A stretch of DNA of 45,260 nucleotides from Desulfomicrobium escambiense DSM 10707 (GCF_000428825.1 NZ_KE386805.1:1-45260), one strand, 5' to 3'. Shown: positions 26,541 through 34,914, counted from the first letter of the stretch. The notes: a model not told the origin generated them from the letters alone. Program-made: numbers and translations.

Positions 26541-28610
26541 ATGTCACTGACAATCAATCATAATTTGATGGCGATCAACACAGCCAGGAATTTATCTACC
26601 CACTATGGGAGCCTCGGGGTTTCAACCCGAAGACTGTCATCAGGGCTGCGAATCGGCACTGCTGCGGATGATGCCGCCGGATTAGCAGTTCGTGAAATTA
26701 TGAGGGCAGATATTGCAAGCCTCGGCCAGGGAATTCGAAACGCCAACGACGCTATTTCGATGATCCAGGTGGCGGACGGCGCCCTTCAAATTATCGACGA
26801 AAAGTTGATCAGAATGAAAGAACTGGCCACGCAAGCAGCGACGGGAACCTATTCTACTGATCAACGAGCGATCATTAATGAAGAATACGTTCAAATGGCA
26901 AAAGAAATTCAAAGAATCGCATCATCAACTGATTTCAATGGTATACATTTGTTAAATGGAGATCTTTCATCAAATTTTAACGGTTCAGCAAGTGAATCAA
27001 CTGGCGCACTCAGAGTTCATTTTGGGACTTCAAACGATGCCGCAGAAGATTATTATGATGCAAAAATTTTAGGTGCAAACATATCAAATCTTTTTGATCC
27101 AAACAATTCTGCCGTTGGAAATTTTCAAGAGAACTTTACAGGATTTTATGAACCTGGAAATGAACTACTAATAAACGAATATACTCCTGGAATTCAGACA
27201 GATTCACGAGTAATATCATTAAACAATGGAAATATTGTTGCAACATGGATGTCGCAAAACCAAGATGGATCTGGATACGGGATATACGCGAAAATTATAT
27301 CTCCAACTGGAACCGTAATTAGAGATGAATTCTTGGTAAATACAGAGACTACGAACGATCAACAATATCCAAGAATATCAGCACAACAAGACGGAACATT
27401 TATTGTTGCATGGGACTCTGTTAATCAGGATGGGTCAGGCCGTGGCGCATATCTACAACGATTTGATGCGAATGGGAGCCTTATGGGACCAGAAGTTCAG
27501 ATCAATACAGCCACGGCAAGCGACCAATATAGACCAGACATCACTGCGCTGCCATCTGGAGGATACTTTGTTGCATGGACATCGTCTGGGCAAGATGGCT
27601 CTGACGATGGGATATATGGTAAAATTTACAGTCAGGATGGATCAATCATTAGAGACGAATTTAGAATTAACACAAGCACTGCCCTTGATCAGAGATACGC
27701 AAATATCACAACCCTGACGGATGGCAATATTGCAATTAGCTGGTTTGCCCCAGATGGGAGCAACTGGGGAATATATTCGCAAGTAGTAGACGCGAATGGA
27801 AACTTTATTGGTCCTGAAAATTTGGTAAATACAAAAACTTCTGATTTACAAAATTTTCATAGCATTGCCCCACTTGATAGTGGCAAATTTGTCATAACAT
27901 GGAGCGATGTAAATGGAAATTTTAGCACAGTTGCCACAAGTAATGTTAAAGGTAGAATTTTAAACTCAGACGGGTCTTTTTTTAGTGAAGAATTCACAAT
28001 TAATGACTTTGAAATACCCATAACAGCCGAACAGTCTGTCCCTTCGGTGTCACGACTTAACGAAGGTGGATTCGCAGTTACGTGGCGTGCCCCTGTAGAT
28101 GCTGACGGTATCGGTGTTGGGATACAATTTTTCGATGAATTAGGGAGAAAAATTGGAACGAATAGCATTCTAAACCAATCAGAAAATGGGACACAAAGAC
28201 CATACGGTATTTCGGCAATAATGGGTGGAGGACTAATAGCAACATACGAATCGAACCATGAGGGAAACCGTAACGTTTATGCAAGAGTTTATGAACCAAT
28301 AATCAATGTCGAGACACAAGAAAGAGCCCAAAAGTCATTAACAAGGATCAATGACGCGATAACCTACAAGGACAAAATTCGAGCATCCCTTGGAGCTACC
28401 CAAAACCGCCTTGAAAACACCATCACCAACCTTGAGATCCAGGCTGAGAACCTTCAAGCCGCTGAATCTCGTATCTCTGACGCCGACATGGCAAAAGAGA
28501 TGACCGAGTTCGTCAAAAGCCAGATCTTGACGCAGTCGGCAACGGCTATGCTCGCCCAAGCAAACACATTACCTGAAATGGCGCTACAGCTAATCCAAGG
28601 ACAGTCATAG
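26541..28610 (+). CDS. Flagellin with inserted beta-propeller-type repeat domain
   Basis: The ends are normal flagellin: D0/D1 at residues 1-145 (INHNLMAINTARNL, RLSSGLRIGTAADDAAGLAV, TDFNGIHLLNG) and 588-689 (SLGATQNRLENTITNL, ISDADMAKEMTEF, LAQANTLPEMALQLI). Between them about 380 residues (208-587) form seven imperfect repeats of roughly 53 residues with the pattern NT.T..DQ..P.I..L..G.FVV.W.S..QDGSG.GIY...FD..G, known from RTX-type surface proteins and expected to fold as a beta-propeller. At 689 residues it is well over twice a minimal flagellin. The ends are richer in GC than the repeat core, hinting at recombination with a host flagellin. It should be displayed on the filament surface. 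Confidence 0.88.
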   Translation: MSLTINHNLMAINTARNLSTHYGSLGVSTRRLSSGLRIGTAADDAAGLAVREIMRADIASLGQGIRNANDAISMIQVADGALQIIDEKLIRMKELATQAATGTYSTDQRAIINEEYVQMAKEIQRIASSTDFNGIHLLNGDLSSNFNGSASESTGALRVHFGTSNDAAEDYYDAKILGANISNLFDPNNSAVGNFQENFTGFYEPGNELLINEYTPGIQTDSRVISLNNGNIVATWMSQNQDGSGYGIYAKIISPTGTVIRDEFLVNTETTNDQQYPRISAQQDGTFIVAWDSVNQDGSGRGAYLQRFDANGSLMGPEVQINTATASDQYRPDITALPSGGYFVAWTSSGQDGSDDGIYGKIYSQDGSIIRDEFRINTSTALDQRYANITTLTDGNIAISWFAPDGSNWGIYSQVVDANGNFIGPENLVNTKTSDLQNFHSIAPLDSGKFVITWSDVNGNFSTVATSNVKGRILNSDGSFFSEEFTINDFEIPITAEQSVPSVSRLNEGGFAVTWRAPVDADGIGVGIQFFDELGRKIGTNSILNQSENGTQRPYGISAIMGGGLIATYESNHEGNRNVYARVYEPIINVETQERAQKSLTRINDAITYKDKIRASLGATQNRLENTITNLEIQAENLQAAESRISDADMAKEMTEFVKSQILTQSATAMLAQANTLPEMALQLIQGQS

Positions 28611-29149
28611 CCTACATGCCCCAAACAACCGATGAACAATCCAGACCACCCACCCATTAGGGGATTTTGTCGCCCGCCTAAATCCTTCACCTCCACATAA
28701 ATCCATCAATGTGGGAACTATCACTAGCATTTCGTCTATTTTTCTCCAATAAGTGGTAAATTAAAAAGTCAAATCCTACGATTTTGAGGCATCGATTCCT
28801 AGAAATCACCCCTTCAGTGGAAATAGCAAGACAATTCCGTTGCGGTGCTAGCCGCCTAGACCAATCAGAATCCAACAAAGACCAAAAATCTCCCACGACC
28901 CCACCGGAATCGTAAAATTAGTCGAAATTTCAGCCAGTTTCACTAAACTGGCCATTTTGGTCTTATTTTTCCCGTCTCAAATTCACAGCCTTCTGTGAAT
29001 TATTGATCACCTTTTCTGAATCCACTCAAATTTTATCGATTTGATGCTTGCCAACTTGGCAAACCCCTATTTTCCTTGCTACTAGCAGGACATGGGCATG
29101 GTTCAGAAAATATTTACATGAAACCAATAACTGCTGATTATTACCATAT
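28611..29149. promoter_or_regulatory. Regulatory spacer with clustered palindromes
   Basis: About 540 bases separate the flagellin from the sigma-54 activator gene. Four symmetric elements cluster near its right half: GCCAGTTT-CACT-AAACTGGC at 28933-28952, AATTCACAG-CCTT-CTGTGAATT at 28980-29001, TTGCCAA-C-TTGGCAA at 29048-29062 and TGCTA-C-TAGCA at 29077-29087. The first is followed by a T-rich run and may be the flagellin terminator; the others look like operators for the activator gene. No gene is supported here. Confidence 0.45.
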
Positions 29150-30913
29150 ATGCAAAATATTCAAAAACTCAGTTTTACACAATCCAATGGAAGCCAAATG
29201 ACTAAAAGCGTTAGTAACGAATGGCGCCCAAGAAACAAATGGATTGTCCCCCCAGGTCTAGCAGAAATTGTAAGACGGTTCAGAATAAGATGTCTGATAG
29301 ATTTCCGAAAAGAAGATTACAAACAGTCCAAGCCATTACTTATTCAGGGACCAACAGGAGTTGGTAAAAGTTTATTTGTTGATTACTACGCAAGTATATA
29401 CAAAAAATTTTATGAAAAAACTCCTAAAATTGTATATATTAACTGTGCAGCATTGCCTTCAGAATTAATTGAGTCTTTATTATTTGGATACAAAAAAGGT
29501 GCATTCACTGGGGCACGGCATGATACTCCTGGCTACTTCGAAACCATAGGAGACGGAATCATTGTGCTTGAAGAGATGGGAGAGATGGAAAAAAATCTTC
29601 AAGCAAAACTTCTTTTAGCCATAGAAAATCGAAATTTTTCAAAACTTGGTTGCATCAAGCCAATAGAACTAGAAAGCAAAATTATTGCAACCACAAATGT
29701 AAAAAAAAGTGAAGTCAGAGATGATTTATGGTATAGATTTGAAATTTTTTCAATCCCACCAATTCATAAAAGAAGAGGTGATATTTTATACTATATAAAC
29801 CAATTTGACGATTCATTGTTCAAGATACTACCTCCAGGAACCATACTTAGCTTAATTTCTTACAACTGGCCAGGAAATGTAAGAGAAATTGAAAGAGTTT
29901 GCCGTGCAATGGATGAAAACTTTGAATACACAGCAGAGCTAATAGGAGAACTTAAAGAAACTTCAGGATTATCAGTAACAGGCGATAAAAAAACTAGAAT
30001 GTATTATTATATGTCGATTGATGAAAGCGTCACATCTTTTGCATTTGATAAAGCAGACAAGCTTAAAGAAAAACTACTTTCGGCAAAAATTAATCACAGA
30101 AAAATCGAACAATGTCTTAAGTTTAGTGGACTCTCTTTCGAGTGCTTTGAAGGGTTACTAATAGCAAATAATCAAAAATTTAACACTCGAACAACAGAGA
30201 AGAACAAACACGAGAACTTCGAAATACTAAACATCCTAGAATTTAGGGAAGCAACTAGTGGATTTCAAATTTTTTGCAAAATATTTTTCCAAGACGAAAA
30301 AGCGAATCATGACATATTAGAACTTAGCAAATTTATCAATCACAAGGAGTACGATAGAAATTTATCCTTCAACGAGATCCCCATAAATCCAACAATCGAT
30401 CTTGCCGACATGTGCTTCATAGAAGGATTCAAGCACCATGACGATAATATTTTCGCAAGATGCATTCATACATCACTTATCACTAATATATGTCAATCAA
30501 ACATCGAAGACGCCCACAGGTGGCCAGATATTTTTCAAGAAGCACTTAAATGTTCATTAAAATATTTAACAGGCTTTGAAAATATTGAAATCACGCAATC
30601 CTCGTTTATAGAAGATTTGTATTCTTTCAATAAAGGAAACAATTTTTTGAAAGAATACTTTGGCAACGATCAAGGCCAAGCTTATGTTCAAGAAATTTTG
30701 ATCACAGACATAAATGGAAAGATGCTCGAAGAGCTATATTTGGAAACAATCTGCAACCACATCGGCATGAAGAGGGGTTTCCAAACAGAAATCGCCAGCA
30801 TTACGGGCTATTCCGACGTATGGGTGTCACAGAACGATTTTTTAAAAAATTTAAAAAATGATTTAAAAAAATTTAATAAACATCCTAGAAAACGCATCGT
30901 CATCCTGGAATAG
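29150..30913 (+). CDS. Sigma-54 dependent AAA+ activator with unknown C-terminal domain
   Basis: The AAA+ domain occupies about residues 60-260: Walker A GPTGVGKS (67-74), GAFTGA loop (117-122) that contacts sigma-54, Walker B-like IVLEEMGEM, and NWPGNVREIER. Unlike common activators it has no N-terminal receiver, PAS or GAF domain; about 320 residues of unrecognised sequence follow instead, ending in a possible helix-turn-helix (GFQTEIASITGYSDVWVS). That part is the likely sensor. An alternative start at 29198 has a better ribosome binding site (GGAAG). The gene ends 50 bases before a -24/-12 promoter, which it very probably controls. Confidence 0.85.
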   Translation: MQNIQKLSFTQSNGSQMTKSVSNEWRPRNKWIVPPGLAEIVRRFRIRCLIDFRKEDYKQSKPLLIQGPTGVGKSLFVDYYASIYKKFYEKTPKIVYINCAALPSELIESLLFGYKKGAFTGARHDTPGYFETIGDGIIVLEEMGEMEKNLQAKLLLAIENRNFSKLGCIKPIELESKIIATTNVKKSEVRDDLWYRFEIFSIPPIHKRRGDILYYINQFDDSLFKILPPGTILSLISYNWPGNVREIERVCRAMDENFEYTAELIGELKETSGLSVTGDKKTRMYYYMSIDESVTSFAFDKADKLKEKLLSAKINHRKIEQCLKFSGLSFECFEGLLIANNQKFNTRTTEKNKHENFEILNILEFREATSGFQIFCKIFFQDEKANHDILELSKFINHKEYDRNLSFNEIPINPTIDLADMCFIEGFKHHDDNIFARCIHTSLITNICQSNIEDAHRWPDIFQEALKCSLKYLTGFENIEITQSSFIEDLYSFNKGNNFLKEYFGNDQGQAYVQEILITDINGKMLEELYLETICNHIGMKRGFQTEIASITGYSDVWVSQNDFLKNLKNDLKKFNKHPRKRIVILE

Positions 30914-30962
30914 CACACGCATTTCCATCATCATTACAGATACATATAGTATTTTGCTAATT

Positions 30963-30978
30963 TGGCACGGAGACTGCT
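30963..30978 (+). promoter_or_regulatory. Sigma-54 (-24/-12) promoter
   Basis: TGGCACG-GAGA-CTGCT matches the consensus TGGCACG-N4-TTGCA/T with one change, with correct GG to GC spacing. It lies between the sigma-54 activator gene and the gene at 31048. Transcription should start near 30989, giving a leader of about 59 bases. Confidence 0.85.
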
Positions 30979-31038
30979 CCAAAGGGTTTATTAACGGCGC
31001 ATTGATTTCCATCCTGGAAGACGCGCCACCCTTTGGAG
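30977..31038 (+). promoter_or_regulatory. Nested inverted repeats overlapping promoter -12 box and ribosome binding site
   Basis: CTCCAAAGGG (30977-30986) pairs perfectly with CCCTTTGGAG (31029-31038), whose last bases are part of the GGAGGT ribosome binding site. Inside it GGCGC (30996-31000) pairs with GCGCC (31023-31027) and TTCCA with TGGAA (31007-31019). The outer left arm lies before the expected sigma-54 start site, so only transcripts reading in from upstream would carry it and hide the ribosome binding site. This is inference from pairing and position. Confidence 0.55.
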
Positions 31039-31047
31039 GTAATAAAT

Positions 31048-32190
31048 ATGGCCTTTGAAACTTCGACCACTTCCGCTCCCCTGAATCCTTTTGCCCCCCC
31101 CCTCTCCATGCCTGGGTCTACTGGCGGCCCTGGCTGCACCCCGCCTTCGAATTTTAGCCTTCCTGGTGATGAAAAGTCTCAAAACGTACAGATTGATGTG
31201 TCCTGTTCCAAAAAGGAGCAGCACAACTACGACTCCGAAATCTTGGAAGTAATGATCGGCGGGTCAGGCGGAATCGGCGGCATTCCTACCAGCATCGATG
31301 AGGCACTGGCAAAGGATGTGACCCCTTCCACTGTCATGAATCTTCTCAAGGAGTCTGTTTCCAAGATGAGTACGAATGAGAAGTTGAATAAACTTCTTGA
31401 TGTCAACAGCAATAGCCAGTCCAACATCACAAAAGCTCAAAAGTACATCGCAACGGTTGGATTGCAGACTGGCGTAATTGCCAATTTAATCAAAAAAGAT
31501 GTTCTTATGAACGATTGTACGAAAAAAGCATGGACTATATACCGTCGTAAAAATTTGGATAAACATATTCATCCAAACACGCTTGCAGTGTATATGAATA
31601 TTGCTGAAATTGATAACGTTGAAGAGCACCTTCATCTCGGAATTGATAGGCTCGGAAAATTTGCTAGGGTAATTGAAAAGAAGGGAATGATTAATGACAA
31701 AGACCCCATCAAGGCAATCATTGATTCTGTTGATCATCAAACTATGGCACATGGTGTGGCATATGATTTTACCGAAAAATGCGAAGCTGCAATTTTGCAC
31801 CATAGAGTCAAGAAAGCAGGACTCAACGAAATCACGCTGAACGATATCCTGTCGAGAATGAATGAAGGTAATTCATTAGACAAAAAGGATATCGACAAGA
31901 TGGTCGGGATGAAGGAACGCAAGGAAGATTATCGCAAATACTTCGTCGAAGACATTGATTGCGACAATCAAGGCAATCCTAAAAGTAAAACCGAGAACAA
32001 TGTACGCAAAGAAAAAAAGGTCAAAGATGTAAACGCAGAAATTGAAAAACTGCATCAGACTGTTCATATAGCTTTGGCCGAAGCACCCTCCAAGATCAAT
32101 CTTGATTTTGAAAAACTTGACATTCTTATCAATACATTGCTTGCACTCCGTCAAACCTTAGCAGCACCCAAAGACATGCTGAAGCTCTAA
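31048..32190 (+). CDS. Unknown protein, first gene of the sigma-54 operon
   Basis: ATG 31048 follows GGAGGT by 7 bases. The 380-residue product begins with a Pro/Ser/Gly-rich disordered segment (1-45), then a Gly-rich patch GGSGGIGG (71-78), then a long, mainly helical, charged body with KAQKYIATVGLQTGVIANL, HPNTLAVYMNIAEIDNVEEHLHLG and a lysine-rich stretch near 310-330. No signal peptide, membrane segment or enzymatic motif is visible, and no family was recognised. It is the gene directly under the sigma-54 promoter, so it is probably the most abundant product of the module. A structural or DNA-binding role is possible. Confidence 0.75.
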   Translation: MAFETSTTSAPLNPFAPPLSMPGSTGGPGCTPPSNFSLPGDEKSQNVQIDVSCSKKEQHNYDSEILEVMIGGSGGIGGIPTSIDEALAKDVTPSTVMNLLKESVSKMSTNEKLNKLLDVNSNSQSNITKAQKYIATVGLQTGVIANLIKKDVLMNDCTKKAWTIYRRKNLDKHIHPNTLAVYMNIAEIDNVEEHLHLGIDRLGKFARVIEKKGMINDKDPIKAIIDSVDHQTMAHGVAYDFTEKCEAAILHHRVKKAGLNEITLNDILSRMNEGNSLDKKDIDKMVGMKERKEDYRKYFVEDIDCDNQGNPKSKTENNVRKEKKVKDVNAEIEKLHQTVHIALAEAPSKINLDFEKLDILINTLLALRQTLAAPKDMLKL

Positions 32191-32204
32191 TATAAATACG
32201 AAAT

Positions 32205-32230
32205 AGCCCTCCCGACAAACCGGGAGGGCT
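32205..32230 (+). terminator. Intra-operon hairpin after the first sigma-54 gene
   Basis: A perfect 10-bp stem (AGCCCTCCCG with CGGGAGGGCT) and 6-base loop follow the stop codon by 14 bases. It lacks a proper T-tract, so it is likely a partial terminator or mRNA-stabilising element that sets the ratio of first to later gene products. The next ribosome binding site CAGGAG follows directly. Confidence 0.55.
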
Positions 32231-32243
32231 TCAGGAGAATACC

Positions 32244-33131
32244 GTGAAAGTATACTTATCTTCGCCTTCAGCGAAGCTTATGCAGGAATTGATGTTAAGA
32301 TGCGAAGGAATTCGGCTGAATATCCTTGTAAGCATGGCGATCCTGCCAAATAACTATGAAGCGTTTTTGAAGAATTTTGAATCAATCATCAGCACGATTA
32401 TTCTCGACAATGGAGCGTTTTCAGCCTTGAATTCGAACATCGGAATGACGACAGGTCAACTTTTGCACAAATTCAAGAAGCACTGCGAGAAGCATAAAGA
32501 TCGTTATCAAATTATCTTCAGTCCAGATTTTGAATTTGGTCCAGATGGATTCGAAAAGAATTACGAACACTTTCTCGACATGGCAGAACTGAACATTGAT
32601 GTGGCACCAGTGATTCATAACCTTAATAATGGTGAAATCGCATCTTATCTTTCACATAATCCAGAATACATTGCCATCGGGCAGTGTGAAGGACGGAGGA
32701 ATCCAAGCAATTTGTTTCCTGCCGTATATCGTCTTTACAATCATGGGGTGAAAGTTCATCTATTCGGCATCACGGAATTTGATTTGCTTGCGGGGTGTCC
32801 TGCCTATTCATGCGATTCAAAATCTTGGCTGGATGATTCGACGACAGGAGTTGTGAGGTTTTGGAATGATGAACGGCAGGAACAGAACAAAACTGACATC
32901 CTCTACTTCCCGGAATACCTTGGTCAAAAACGAGAAGGAACGATCCTTTACTACGATTACCGGGACATAGACGTTTTTGAATCGTTCATTAAGGCACGCT
33001 TGGACTTAACCATGGATGATTTCCTCGGACTGAAAGCCGGGCTCTCCCGCGAGCTGGCAAATGCCGTCTATTATAACGATTTGAGTCAGATCGTAACCAA
33101 TATCCACATTTCAGATGGAATTGTCTTCTGA
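32244..33131 (+). CDS. TGT/DpdA-like protein (tRNA-guanine transglycosylase superfamily candidate)
   Basis: GTG start at 32244 behind CAGGAG. The 295-residue protein is shaped like a TIM barrel: IILDNGAFSALNS (52-64), FSPDFEFGPDGF (92-103), YIAIGQCEG (142-150), GVKVHLFGIT (168-177) and SCDSKSW (189-195). The last two resemble the HLLGIG/HGFGIT strand and SvDS-x-W segment of TGT-like enzymes, including DpdA, which exchanges guanine for 7-deazaguanine in DNA. The zinc-binding cysteine cluster of true TGT is not seen, as in DpdA-type relatives. A base-exchange role on DNA or RNA is inferred at moderate confidence; no preQ0 genes are nearby. Confidence 0.55.
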   Translation: MKVYLSSPSAKLMQELMLRCEGIRLNILVSMAILPNNYEAFLKNFESIISTIILDNGAFSALNSNIGMTTGQLLHKFKKHCEKHKDRYQIIFSPDFEFGPDGFEKNYEHFLDMAELNIDVAPVIHNLNNGEIASYLSHNPEYIAIGQCEGRRNPSNLFPAVYRLYNHGVKVHLFGITEFDLLAGCPAYSCDSKSWLDDSTTGVVRFWNDERQEQNKTDILYFPEYLGQKREGTILYYDYRDIDVFESFIKARLDLTMDDFLGLKAGLSRELANAVYYNDLSQIVTNIHISDGIVF

Positions 33132-33142
33132 TCCTTGAAAGG

Positions 33143-33168
33143 AATTTCCAGACTGCTGGGAATTTTTT
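33143..33168 (+). terminator. Intrinsic terminator after the TGT-like gene
   Basis: AATTTCCAG pairs with CTGGGAATT (one G-T pair) around ACTG and is followed directly by TTTT. It lies 11 bases after the stop codon. Confidence 0.65.
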
Positions 33169-33182
33169 CTCACAAACGAACC

Positions 33183-33203
33183 GGGGGCCGAACACCGGCC
33201 CCC
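33183..33203 (+). terminator. Second hairpin before the ATPase gene
   Basis: GGGGGCCG pairs with CGGCCCCC around AACAC, followed by CATTTATA rather than a T-tract. Two hairpins in a row precede the ATPase gene, whose ribosome binding site AAGGA is at 33224. They may limit read-through into it. Confidence 0.5.
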
Positions 33204-33233
33204 CATTTATAGGCAGTCAAGCCAAGGATAAAC

Positions 33234-34730
33234 ATGAACTCAAATAATACGCCTATTCCGACACAGATTATGGCACCGGCACCCGGATCTTCCACAAAGT
33301 TAGACAGCAATACAGTCTGCACGATCATTCAGCAGATGAATTATTGCTATGATCAGAACAAAACCGTTTATTGCGAAGTCGAAATTCAGAATAAGAAAAA
33401 GTGGAAACACATTGAATCGTCTGAATTCATCGCCTACGTGCAAACATATTTTCAAACTAAATACCACAAAGTTCTGAAACAAACTGACATCAAAAACCTT
33501 GTCCCAATCCTCAACCTTCATGCGCTAAACAATAGCAAGCAGGTTGATGTACATAACAGGATTGCTCGAATTGGTGATGAAATTTTCATTGATACACAAA
33601 ATTCTAATGGTGACATCATCAAGATTACACCGACAGATTGGAGCATAATTCAAAATTCACCTGTGATCTTCAGGAAGTTTACCCATCAGGAGAGTATGCC
33701 AACTCCTACAAAGGGCGGAAGTCTTGATGATCTTTTCTCAATCTTCTCAATAAGCAACGTCGATGAGCAAATCATGATCGGCACCTGGCTCGTATCAACT
33801 CTGTTTACGAATATACCTAGACCCCATCTGTGGATCGTCGGTGAAAAAAATTCTGGAAAAACGTTCCTAGCTTTGCGTCTCAAAAGAATCATTGACCCAG
33901 TACCCAGGGGAAACTTCATGTATCGGAATACCGGCGAGATGGCCCAGATCATTGACCATCACGCGATCCCGTTTTTCGACAACTTCACCAAGATCAACGT
34001 TGAAATATCAGACTTGCTCTGTGCCACATTTACAGGAACAGACTATACAAAACGAAAACAGTACACAAATGATGATGACTTTACCTTTAGCATAAAAAAA
34101 CCGGTCATGCTTGTTTCCGTTTCATTAGGCAATCCAGCTTCTGATCTTCTTGATCGATGTATCGTCATTGAAAAACACAAAACAAAAGAAGATTCAAATG
34201 CTGAAGAAATATTGGATAAAATATTTGAGGACAAAAGGGCGAGTATAATCGGGGCAATCCTTGATGCAACAGTTAAAACATTAAGAACATATCGAGATAT
34301 AAAAGTTTCTGAATACATCAGGCTTGCAGATTTCCAGAGAATAGGCATTGCCGCTGCCCAAGCACTTGGATTCAGCAGGGTACAATTCGAAACAGCTTTG
34401 ACCAATAACTTAAAAAACAAAGGTATTTTGAAATTACAAAGCTTTCCCGTTGCTTCTCTTGTGATTAAATTCATGGAAAACAACGAATATTGGGAAGGAA
34501 CGATGTTTGATCTTCAAAATGAGTTGAGGGATATCGCCGAAGATCCTGATTTGGTGAATTCAAACCCTTCAATTTTGTCCAGAAACTTGAAGGATTGTAA
34601 GAATATTCTTGAACAAGCAAATCTTGAGGTTATTCCGGGATCGAACGGCAGCAACGGCAGGAAGTACTTCATTCGACGCATTACATCTAATGATTCGGCA
34701 GACTATATCGACTACATTCTAGAAGATTAA
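33234..34730 (+). CDS. Phage/plasmid replication-type P-loop ATPase (helicase-like)
   Basis: AAGGA precedes the ATG. After a Pro/Thr-rich start, the 498-residue protein carries Walker A GEKNSGKT (203-210), an acidic Walker B-like strand IPFFDN (245-250), a sensor region CATFTGTDYTKRKQY (263-277), VMLVSVSLGNPASDLLDR with a likely Arg finger (308), and a C-terminal winged-helix-like part. This order is typical of the ATPases that follow primase domains in phage and plasmid replication proteins. No primase is attached. It may unwind DNA for replication of the island or act with the TGT-like protein. It ends at a strong terminator. Confidence 0.7.
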   Translation: MNSNNTPIPTQIMAPAPGSSTKLDSNTVCTIIQQMNYCYDQNKTVYCEVEIQNKKKWKHIESSEFIAYVQTYFQTKYHKVLKQTDIKNLVPILNLHALNNSKQVDVHNRIARIGDEIFIDTQNSNGDIIKITPTDWSIIQNSPVIFRKFTHQESMPTPTKGGSLDDLFSIFSISNVDEQIMIGTWLVSTLFTNIPRPHLWIVGEKNSGKTFLALRLKRIIDPVPRGNFMYRNTGEMAQIIDHHAIPFFDNFTKINVEISDLLCATFTGTDYTKRKQYTNDDDFTFSIKKPVMLVSVSLGNPASDLLDRCIVIEKHKTKEDSNAEEILDKIFEDKRASIIGAILDATVKTLRTYRDIKVSEYIRLADFQRIGIAAAQALGFSRVQFETALTNNLKNKGILKLQSFPVASLVIKFMENNEYWEGTMFDLQNELRDIAEDPDLVNSNPSILSRNLKDCKNILEQANLEVIPGSNGSNGRKYFIRRITSNDSADYIDYILED

Positions 34731-34743
34731 TCAAAATCACCAG

Positions 34744-34768
34744 AAAGGGGTCTTAATGGCCCCTTTTT
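34744..34768 (+). terminator. Intrinsic terminator of the sigma-54 operon
   Basis: AAAGGGG pairs with CCCCTTT around a 9-base loop and is followed by TT after the stem, 14 bases after the ATPase stop codon. The IS21-type element begins 30 bases further on. Confidence 0.75.
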
Positions 34769-34914
34769 CTTTGAGCATCCCATTACTCTCCTTCCTTTTG
34801 TGAATCGGCATGCAATAATGACCCACCTCACGCAGTAATCGGCATCGAAAATTGACCCCTTCCGTCAAGCCCTTCAAGGTCGTTCGACTGAACGCCATGG
34901 AGGGAAACGAGGAG

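Noticed and set aside
26461-26545. A sigma-54 promoter for the flagellin (TTGGCCAC and GGAACTTGC segments)
   Set aside because: GG and GC elements do not have the required spacing in either case.
27162-28301. Flagellin repeat region as a phase-variable tandem DNA repeat or CRISPR-like array
   Set aside because: The repeats are visible at protein level only; DNA copies are diverged and there are no identical repeat-spacer units.
28338-28696. Minus-strand open frames at the end of the flagellin gene
   Set aside because: They are antisense to the conserved flagellin C-terminal domain.
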